Positions 1 through 5,080 of a stretch of 6,528 bases of DNA are shown in pieces (the first letter of the stretch is position 1; each line of letters opens with the position of its first letter). The DNA is taken from positions 1-6,528 of the forward strand of contig CAMDBK010000182.1 in assembly GCA_945889235.1 (NCBI GenBank). Reading direction: 5' to 3'. The DNA comes from Chitinophaga pinensis (lineage in GTDB: Bacteria > Bacteroidota > Bacteroidia > SXHM01). A program made the translations under genes and the position numbers. The notes beneath the pieces are model-generated. The model was not told the DNA's origin. It saw nothing but the letters and a program-made list of their open reading frames with translations, and did not search any database.

Positions 1-75
1 GCCGCAGCAATGAATTTTAAACGAGTCATGAACCTCTGGCGAACAGAGGCAATTAATTTTTGGCAACTCATTCAT
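1..75 (-). CDS. Possible start of a Cys-rich protein, cut by the window edge
   Basis: An ATG at 75-73 opens a frame that stays open to the left edge, giving 25 visible residues that begin MNELPKIN and contain four cysteines (CLC near residue 9 and CC near residue 23). An AGGA at 86-83, seven bases before the ATG, could serve as a ribosome binding site, which is more than most genes here have. It lies 42 bases downstream of the small lipoprotein gene on the same strand, so co-transcription is plausible. It is also in the same frame as that gene, so it could instead be the rest of a longer gene split by the TAA at 120-118. I do not recognise the family, and 25 residues are too few to assign a function. 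A plus-strand frame (1-135) is also open here, so the coding strand is not certain. Confidence 0.35.
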   Translation of the reverse strand, partial: MNELPKINCLCSPEVHDSFKIHCCG

Positions 76-117
76 AATTTTATCCTGTTTGTTTATTGGA
101 ATTATTTTGGTCAAAAA

Positions 118-381
118 TTAAAATTGACTTTTTGAGGTGCGACTATTTAGGCATATATCGCAAAAACAAAATGCTCCTGTTGAAATAGAATTAGCACCGA
201 ATTCATTTGAACTTTGTATATCGTCTGACAAATCATTTGTTTTATCCAATTCCATATTGTTAGTAAATGGATGTATTGATACTTGTTGCTTAAGTAAAAT
301 GGTTTCATTTTCTTTTTTGCAACTTTGAAAGACAATTAATAAACATAACAAGGTTGAAAAATGGAGATGCTTGATTTTCAT
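118..381 (-). CDS. Small predicted lipoprotein with a Cys-x-Cys-x-x-Cys tail
   Basis: This 87-residue protein begins with a lipoprotein-type signal: a basic start (MKIKHLH), a hydrophobic stretch at residues 8-18, and FQSC with Cys21 as the likely lipidated residue, followed by KKE. The -3 residue is Phe rather than the usual Leu/Val/Ile, so the lipobox is not canonical, although Bacteroidota are tolerant here. The mature part would be about 67 residues. It is polar and Asn/Ser/Asp-rich, and ends in a short segment with Cys72, Cys74 and Cys77 preceded by Ser65, Ser67 and Thr68. I do not recognise a family. The Cys cluster could bind a metal, form disulfides, or be a modified peptide core; nothing in the window decides between these. 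A promoter-like site lies about 37 bases upstream, which supports a real gene. No Shine-Dalgarno sequence is visible. The frame continues open beyond the TAA stop, so truncation by a nonsense change is possible. Confidence 0.6.
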   Translation of the reverse strand: MKIKHLHFSTLLCLLIVFQSCKKENETILLKQQVSIHPFTNNMELDKTNDLSDDIQSSNEFGANSISTGAFCFCDICLNSRTSKSQF

Positions 382-417
382 TGATGGATGTAGTTTTACT
401 AAAAAAAATTAATATAG

Positions 418-447
418 CAAAACTACAGCGCACTTCTATTGTAGAAA
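418..447 (-). promoter_or_regulatory. Bacteroidota-type promoter for the small lipoprotein gene
   Basis: On the minus strand, TAGTTTTG at 425-418 fits the Bacteroidota -7 consensus TAnnTTTG exactly. TTTC at 447-444, 18 bases before it, is a one-mismatch fit to the -33 element. Transcription would start near 411 and give a leader of about 30 bases before the ATG at 381. The site is predicted by pattern only. Confidence 0.5.
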
Positions 448-686
448 TTAGCAAATAATTATAAAATGGTGATGAATCAATTAAAATATCAAAATGCTAT
501 GCTACCCTATTTTAATCGGGAATTAACAATTTTGCAAATACTCTATAAAATGTATATCGATTTATATTGTAGTTAGACACAGTGTTATTGCACTCCGGCT
601 TTTTTATTAAAGTAAAAAACAAGAATAAATTTTTAAAATCTTAATTAAGAATGCAATAATTTGATTAAAACTTAATATGAATTGAC

Positions 687-702
687 TTAAAGTTTACTTT
701 AA
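687..702. repeat. Perfect inverted repeat, operator-like
   Basis: TTAAAGT and ACTTTAA form 7-base perfect arms separated by TT. The repeat is partly flanked by two copies of TTGATTAAA (661-669 and 703-711). This resembles a dimeric regulator site, but it lies over 200 bases from the nearest promoter-like site, and in such AT-rich DNA it may be chance. Confidence 0.3.
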
Positions 703-721
703 TTGATTAAATATAAGTTAA

Positions 722-749
722 CAGACTAGATTCATTGATCAGTAGTCTG
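722..749 (-). terminator. Probable terminator of the EEP-family gene
   Basis: Read on the minus strand, CAGACTA (749-743) pairs with TAGTCTG (728-722). The stem can be extended by three pairs (GAT with ATC) if a two-base CT bulge is allowed, leaving a 6-base loop. The sequence after it (TTAACTTATATTTA) is T-rich but not a clean T run. It lies about 30 bases after the stop codon at 780, which is the expected place. Confidence 0.4.
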
Positions 750-779
750 CATCAATAATGTGCAATGCTTATATAAAAG

Positions 780-1847
780 TTATTCCTGCTTAATTTTTAC
801 TTGAAGTAACACCGGTTGGTGGTCAGAATATTTGAATTGCATATCCACATTTTTCAACTGCAACACTTCAAGGTTTGGCGAAACAAGATAATAGTCAATA
901 ACAGTTCTATCGGTTTTTTCTAAGTCTAAAGGAAACAACAAACTGCGGTTAGTTGGTACAGTGTTATCATAAGCCCATGCCCAACCAGAAGGCATAAAGG
1001 CTGCATCAATATTGGCATTCTCGGCAATATCAACATCTGATTTCCAAAATGTTTTTGCATCAAATCCGGGAGCACATTGATTCCAGTCGCCACCTACCAC
1101 AACATAATTTCCTTTTTCAAATTCTTTCACCACAAAATCGCGCAGCATTTCCATTTCGCGCTTTTTCAATTCGCCTGTTTTGTCGTAGGCAGAGTTGTGT
1201 GTATTTATGCCAATAAATTCTTTTCCATTCGCCAACGCAATGCGGTGGACCAAAAAACATCTGTCTAAAAAATAAATGCTGGTGGGCCATGAGAAATTTG
1301 AATCATAGCCATAACGTGTTGCACTTGTCGGTTGGAATTTTGAAAAAGATGCAAGCCCTGCAACAACTTTACCCATCGGATTTGTGTAAGGAACAGGAAC
1401 AAATTTTACATCGTAATTCACGGCAAATGAATACGCATAATTTGGCAGTTGTTGTGAAATTCCCCACAACTCATTGATGCGGTAACTTCTGCGTGCCAAC
1501 GTATCCACTTCCTGAAAAAAGAAAAAATCAACACTGTCGTTTGACTTTGCGAAATTGTAAATACCTGCTAGGTATTTGTCCACATCTTCTTCAGCGGAGA
1601 CAACCATTTTCCCGCCATCGTAAAAGAAGTCAGCCTTCTCACCCAGCCCACCGTAACCGATGTTCCAGTTAATGAATGTAAAAATGCTGTCGGGCTGGGC
1701 AGTTGCATTTCCGCGAAGAGCAAGTTTTATTTCTTTCTCAGGTTTAAAATCGGTAATGGTTCCGAAAAGCAGATTGCCGGCTATCCACATTACGCCCAGC
1801 ACAACAAACATTAATACAATCTTCAGAATTTTTTTCAGGATTTCCAT
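780..1847 (-). CDS. Membrane-anchored endonuclease/exonuclease/phosphatase-family protein
   Basis: This 355-residue protein belongs to the metal-dependent EEP superfamily (the DNase I, sphingomyelinase and inositol phosphatase fold). One hydrophobic segment at about residues 7-29 follows a Lys-rich start, so it is probably anchored in the inner membrane with the catalytic domain outside the cytoplasm. Visible family motifs are Asn62 in FINWNIG, Glu113 in FFQEVD (metal ligand), His217 in INTHNSAYD, Asp254 and Asn256 in GGDWNQ, Asp318-Tyr in VIDYYLV, and the terminal SDHQP with Asp342 and His343. The active site therefore looks complete. The substrate (nucleic acid, phospholipid or sugar phosphate) cannot be read from the sequence. 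The ATG at 1847 keeps the whole membrane segment; later Met codons fall inside it. It diverges from the hydrolase gene at 2012, and a palindromic repeat lies 19 bases before its start, probably inside its mRNA leader. Confidence 0.9.
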   Translation of the reverse strand: MEILKKILKIVLMFVVLGVMWIAGNLLFGTITDFKPEKEIKLALRGNATAQPDSIFTFINWNIGYGGLGEKADFFYDGGKMVVSAEEDVDKYLAGIYNFAKSNDSVDFFFFQEVDTLARRSYRINELWGISQQLPNYAYSFAVNYDVKFVPVPYTNPMGKVVAGLASFSKFQPTSATRYGYDSNFSWPTSIYFLDRCFLVHRIALANGKEFIGINTHNSAYDKTGELKKREMEMLRDFVVKEFEKGNYVVVGGDWNQCAPGFDAKTFWKSDVDIAENANIDAAFMPSGWAWAYDNTVPTNRSLLFPLDLEKTDRTVIDYYLVSPNLEVLQLKNVDMQFKYSDHQPVLLQVKIKQE

Positions 1848-1866
1848 GGTTGATATTTTTAAAAAT

Positions 1867-1929
1867 CGTCATGCTGAATTTATTTCAGCATCTTGATATT
1901 AAAGACCCTGAAACAAGTTCAGGGTGACG
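1867..1929. repeat. Palindromic repeat, copy 1 (double hairpin)
   Basis: This 63-base unit begins CGTCA and ends TGACG. It contains two hairpins with 8-base stems and 5-base loops: ATGCTGAA/TTCAGCAT (1871-1891) and ACCCTGAA/TTCAGGGT (1905-1925). The 28 bases at 1902-1929 are identical to 5043-5070 in copy 2. The left half (1867-1894) differs from copy 2 at two positions, both in the loop. A 7-base segment (1895-1901) is extra relative to copy 2. It resembles REP-type dispersed palindromes; no flanking target duplication is evident. Confidence 0.9.
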
Positions 1930-1938
1930 AAGACTTTT

Positions 1939-1946
1939 CAAAGGTA
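1939..1946 (-). promoter_or_regulatory. -7 element for the EEP-family gene
   Basis: TACCTTTG on the minus strand (1946-1939) matches TAnnTTTG exactly. The nearest -33 candidate (TTTTC at 1977-1973) is spaced 26 bases away, which is longer than usual. If used, transcription would start just before the palindromic repeat and place the whole repeat in a leader of about 85 bases. Confidence 0.4.
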
Positions 1947-1956
1947 TATATTTTTA

Positions 1957-1988
1957 TTTCCGCTGCTATTCTGAAAATTCTACTTTTG
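1957..1988 (+). promoter_or_regulatory. Bacteroidota-type promoter for the alpha/beta hydrolase gene
   Basis: TACTTTTG at 1981-1988 matches the -7 consensus TAnnTTTG exactly, and TTTC at 1957-1960 sits 20 bases upstream as a near-match to the -33 element. The start of transcription would fall near 1994, leaving a short A-rich leader before the ATG at 2012. No Shine-Dalgarno sequence is present, as is common in this phylum. Confidence 0.55.
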
Positions 1989-2011
1989 TTCTTCCTCAAA
2001 AAACAATCAAT

Positions 2012-2845
2012 ATGAAACATCAGGAATTAAACTGGAAGTCATCTGACGGAATTGATGTTTACGGACAATGCTGGCTTGCGGACGCAAAACCCAAAGCTGT
2101 TATTTGTCTTGTGCATGGAATGGGAGAGCACAGCGGGCGTTACGCGCATGTTGCAAAACATTTTGTTGATGCAGGTTATTCTGTAGTTGCTTACGACCAG
2201 CGCGGGCATGGAAAATCCGGAGGAAGTCGTGGCCACACTCCATCGTATGATTTGCTGCTCGATGGTGTTTCCGATTTATTGAAACAGGCAGAAAAAATTG
2301 TTCCCGGAAGCAAGAAATTTATTTACGGACATAGTATGGGCGGCAATGTTGTTTTGAATTATGCACTGCGCAGAAAACCTGATGTGGCAGGCATTATAGC
2401 TTCATCACCTTACCTGAAATTAGCTTTTGAACCACCTGCGATAAAAGTTGCATTAGGTAAATTTGTCAATAATATTTTTCCGGGCTTTACACAAAGTACC
2501 GAGTTAGATGCCTCAGCAATTTCACGTGATAAAAAAGTGGTGGATGCTTATCTCAGCGACCCGCTTGTTCACGATAAAATATCTGCACGTTTTTTTGTTG
2601 AAGTGCATGGTGCCGGTGAGTGGGCGATAGAACATGCTGCAGAAATGAAGTTGCCTTTATTATTATTTCACGGAACAGAAGACCAACTGACTTCACCTGA
2701 TGGTTCAAAAGAATTTGCTGAAAAAGTAAAAGAGAATTGCACGTTCCGCTTATGGAATGGTCTTTATCATGAGACGCATAATGAGCCGGAAAAAGAAGAT
2801 GTGCTGAAATATGTTGTGGCCTGGTTAGACAGCCAAGTGAACTAA
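2012..2845 (+). CDS. Alpha/beta hydrolase, monoacylglycerol-lipase-like
   Basis: This 277-residue soluble protein has the full layout of the Hydrolase_4 (serine aminopeptidase S33 / monoacylglycerol lipase) group, which cleaves acyl esters such as monoacylglycerols and lysophospholipids. HGMGEH at residues 35-40 supplies the oxyanion hole, YDQRGHGKS at 61-69 is the typical following motif, and GHSMG at 106-110 carries the nucleophile Ser108. Asp224 in HGTEDQLT is the probable acid and His253 in LYHETHNE the catalytic histidine. Length is normal for the group and there is no signal peptide, so it is probably cytoplasmic. The exact substrate is inferred from family resemblance only. Its stop codon overlaps that of the convergent LysE-family gene, and no terminator is visible between them. 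Confidence 0.92.
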   Translation: MKHQELNWKSSDGIDVYGQCWLADAKPKAVICLVHGMGEHSGRYAHVAKHFVDAGYSVVAYDQRGHGKSGGSRGHTPSYDLLLDGVSDLLKQAEKIVPGSKKFIYGHSMGGNVVLNYALRRKPDVAGIIASSPYLKLAFEPPAIKVALGKFVNNIFPGFTQSTELDASAISRDKKVVDAYLSDPLVHDKISARFFVEVHGAGEWAIEHAAEMKLPLLLFHGTEDQLTSPDGSKEFAEKVKENCTFRLWNGLYHETHNEPEKEDVLKYVVAWLDSQVN

Positions 2846-3471
2846 AATCTTCCGGAAATTACTTTGTAAATAATTATTGCGCCAAAAATAACCAGCGCAA
2901 TTCCTGCCAGTTTTTTAATTGTTTTTTCTCTTTCTCCTGAAAAGAATTTCTTTGCTTTTGAAGCAAGATAAATTTTGAGAATATCGATTGCAAAATAAGT
3001 GAGCACAACTGAGGTAAGATACGTAACTGTAAGTGTTCTGTTATTCTGAAACTGAGCAATAGAAAGGCTTACCGTTGCTATCCAGAAAAAAATTACAGAA
3101 GGAACGGATGTATTAAAAATGAAGCCTTTGATAAAAAGTTTGATACCGTGCGCTTTGGTTAAACCCGGTGGAATTTTTTCAGTGTGAACTTTTTCTTTTT
3201 TCAGTGCTGTGTAAACTCCGAATGCAACCAAAACTAATCCACCTGCAATTCCAAAAGTAAAACTATAAGCAGGGCGTTGTAATAATTGCGCCAACCCAAG
3301 ATATGAAAGTGCGATGCAAAAAATATCACTCGAAACAATTCCTGCATCAAGAACCAGTGCAGCTTTAATGCCTTGCGAAACGCTGGTTTGCACAAGCATA
3401 AAAAAAACAGGTCCTACAAAAACACTGAGGACAAAACCAAGAAAAATGCCTTGTAATAATGCATCAGACAT
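2842..3471 (-). CDS. LysE-family amino acid exporter
   Basis: This 209-residue protein resembles the LysE/RhtB translocators, which export amino acids or related small molecules through the inner membrane. About six hydrophobic segments are visible (near residues 4-26, 38-61, 70-90, 112-140, 146-170 and 186-204). The conserved N-terminal block is present (GFVLSVFVGPVFF at 12-24, with Gly20-Pro21), followed by acidic residues Asp42 and Asp49 and the FNTSVPS segment at 119-125 that corresponds to the Asn-Pro region of the family. A charged loop lies near 91-111. The ATG lies inside the last codons of the GH3 gene (8-base overlap), so translation is probably coupled to that gene. The exported compound cannot be read from the sequence, but the coupling suggests a substrate or product of the GH3 enzyme. 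Confidence 0.88.
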   Translation of the reverse strand: MSDALLQGIFLGFVLSVFVGPVFFMLVQTSVSQGIKAALVLDAGIVSSDIFCIALSYLGLAQLLQRPAYSFTFGIAGGLVLVAFGVYTALKKEKVHTEKIPPGLTKAHGIKLFIKGFIFNTSVPSVIFFWIATVSLSIAQFQNNRTLTVTYLTSVVLTYFAIDILKIYLASKAKKFFSGEREKTIKKLAGIALVIFGAIIIYKVISGRF

Positions 3472-4999
3472 AATGCTTTTTCACAAAATTCTGCCATTCG
3501 GCAAATTGTTCTTTCTTCATCACACGGGGAAATTTATTTTGCCCACCTTCTTTTCCTTTCGCTTTCATCCAGCCATAAAAAATATCAGACGGAAGAATTT
3601 CCACCAACACATCTTTCAACGCATGTGCTCGTTCCACTTTGTAATCATCATTGAGCTCGCACAATCTGTTATCTAATTTTTCACGGAAGATTTTTGCATC
3701 CACCGCATCATCTGTTCCAATGAACCATTGATGGGCGAAAAAATTATCGCGTGAAATTCCTGAAACGGTGAATTCTTTTATTTCAATATTTAATTCCTCA
3801 CCAACGCTTTGCATTGCTTTGTTCATGTTGTCAACGCTGAGGTGCTCACCACAAAGGCTGAGAAAATGTTTTGTTCTTCCGGTTATAACAATTTCAGAAC
3901 AGCTGAGGTCTGTGAAACGGATTGTATCGCCAATAAGGTAACGCCATGCTCCGGCTTTGGTGCTGAGCAATAATGCATACTCTTCGCCTTCGCGAACCTG
4001 ACTTATGTTCAGTGTTTGCGGATTTTCAAGAATTTTTCCTTCTGCGTTAAAGTTTGATTCATTAAAAGGAACAAACTCAAAATAAATTCCGCTGCTTAAT
4101 ACCAATTGCATGGCGCTTGTGTCTTTGCGGTTTTGAAAAGCAATGAATCCTTCAGATGCAAGATAGGTTTCAATATACGTAAGTGGTTTGCCCAACAGTT
4201 TTTCAAAACCTTTTTTATAAGGCTCGAACGATACACCTCCATGTACATATATCATGAGGTTGGGCCATACCTGATGGATATTTTCTACCTTGTAACGCTC
4301 AATCACTTTTTCCATGATGATTTGAATCCAGGCGGGAACGCCAACAATAAAGCCGATATCCCAGTTGCCTGCATTGCGCATTATTTCATCTAATTTCTCG
4401 TCCCAGTTTTTTACCTGCGAAATTTCTTTTCCGGGTTTATAAAAATTACGAAACCACAGTGGAAGGTTTCCTGCAGTGATGCCGCTCAGGTCGCCTTCAT
4501 AATAAGTTCCGGTGAAATTAAGCGAGGTGCTTCCGCCAATCATCAGAATGTCTTTTTCAAATAATTCTTCGGGCATATCAAAATTTCCCAGTGCAAGAAT
4601 TTGGCGGATGCTGGTGCGCTTGATTGCTTTGAGTGCATCATCAGTAATTGGAATGCGTTTGCTTGAGGCATCGGAAGTTCCGGAACTGAGCGCATAATAT
4701 TTTACGCTGCCGGGCCAGCACACATCTGTTTCGCCTTCCAGTGAGCGGTGCCACCATTTATCGTGAATGGAATTGTAATCAAAAACCGGAACCTGTTGTT
4801 TGAAGCTTTCAAGAATATTATCAGAAGAAAGTATTTCGCTGAAGTTGTATCGCTTGCCGAATTGGGTGTCTTGTGCTTTGTCTAACAACTTTGAAAGTAC
4901 CCTGCGCTGTTGTGTAAGCGGCTTGAATTTAGGAATAGCATTGGTTGCTGTTTTCCTGAGTTCAATGGATTGCTTTAATATTTTTCCGAGGAAAGCCAT
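3464..4999 (-). CDS. GH3-family acyl-adenylate amide synthetase
   Basis: This 511-residue protein belongs to the GH3 family. Its plant members activate carboxylic acids such as auxin or jasmonate with ATP and join them to amino acids; bacterial members are widespread and mostly uncharacterised. The adenylation motifs are all visible: the Ser/Thr-rich ATP loop ALSSGTSDASSKRIP at 103-117, YIETYLASEG at 275-284, YLIGDTIRFTD at 354-364, and TGRTKHFLSLCGEHLS at 373-388. A C-terminal lobe follows, ending with GGQNKFPRV at 485-493, equivalent to the family's Lys/Pro-Arg motif. Length is close to that of bacterial relatives and no motif is missing, so it should be active. The acid and amine substrates are unknown. 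It lies 81 bases downstream of the pseudouridine synthase gene with a palindromic repeat between, and no separate promoter was seen, so it probably relies on readthrough from that gene. Confidence 0.93.
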   Translation of the reverse strand: MAFLGKILKQSIELRKTATNAIPKFKPLTQQRRVLSKLLDKAQDTQFGKRYNFSEILSSDNILESFKQQVPVFDYNSIHDKWWHRSLEGETDVCWPGSVKYYALSSGTSDASSKRIPITDDALKAIKRTSIRQILALGNFDMPEELFEKDILMIGGSTSLNFTGTYYEGDLSGITAGNLPLWFRNFYKPGKEISQVKNWDEKLDEIMRNAGNWDIGFIVGVPAWIQIIMEKVIERYKVENIHQVWPNLMIYVHGGVSFEPYKKGFEKLLGKPLTYIETYLASEGFIAFQNRKDTSAMQLVLSSGIYFEFVPFNESNFNAEGKILENPQTLNISQVREGEEYALLLSTKAGAWRYLIGDTIRFTDLSCSEIVITGRTKHFLSLCGEHLSVDNMNKAMQSVGEELNIEIKEFTVSGISRDNFFAHQWFIGTDDAVDAKIFREKLDNRLCELNDDYKVERAHALKDVLVEILPSDIFYGWMKAKGKEGGQNKFPRVMKKEQFAEWQNFVKKHYV

Positions 5000-5014
5000 G
5001 ACTTAATTTTCATT

Positions 5015-5070
5015 CGTCATGCTGAACTTGTTTCAGCATCTTAAGACCCTGAAACAAGTTCAGGGTGACG
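5015..5070. repeat. Palindromic repeat, copy 2 (double hairpin)
   Basis: This 56-base unit has the same ends (CGTCA and TGACG) and the same orientation as copy 1. It holds two hairpins, ATGCTGAA/TTCAGCAT (5019-5039) and ACCCTGAA/TTCAGGGT (beginning at 5046). Here the two loops, CTTGT and ACAAG, are complementary, so the unit can instead fold as one long hairpin with TCTTAAGA at its centre. It fills most of the 81-base gap between the synthase stop and the GH3 start, 15 bases before the GH3 ATG. It lacks a T run on either strand, so it is not a standard terminator. Confidence 0.92.
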
Positions 5071-5080
5071 GTTTGCTAAT

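Larger units (their letters stand above)
382..779. other. Gene-free AT-rich intergenic region
   Basis: This stretch of 398 bases has no convincing gene. It holds the promoter-like site of the lipoprotein gene at its left end and a terminator-like hairpin of the next gene at its right end. Between them are a perfect 16-base inverted repeat (687-702) and a 9-base direct repeat, TTGATTAAA, at 661-669 and 703-711. A 36-codon plus-strand frame (466-576, beginning MVMNQLKYQN) has no promoter or ribosome-binding support and is not called. No tRNA, CRISPR or insertion-sequence signature was seen. Confidence 0.7.

Noticed and set aside
33..49. Hairpin CCTCTG-GCGAA-CAGAGG as a plus-strand terminator
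   Set aside because: The stem is only 6 bases and the following sequence (CAATTAATTTTT) lacks an immediate T run; the hairpin also lies within the possible minus-strand frame.
1..135. Plus-strand frame open from the left edge to a TGA at 133-135
   Set aside because: It overlaps the small lipoprotein gene's 3' end and the minus-strand frame; its hydrophobic, Trp-rich translation matches no family I know.
466..576. 36-codon plus-strand frame beginning MVMNQLKYQN
   Set aside because: No matching promoter, no ribosome binding site and no recognisable domain; short open frames occur easily by chance at this length.
1867..1929. Repeat as an insertion sequence or miniature transposon with target duplication
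   Set aside because: No direct duplication is visible at the flanks of either copy and no transposase lies in the window; a REP-type palindrome fits better.
5015..5070. Palindromic repeat as a CRISPR unit or standard terminator
   Set aside because: Only two copies lie 3 kb apart with no spacer array, and neither strand has a T run after the stem.
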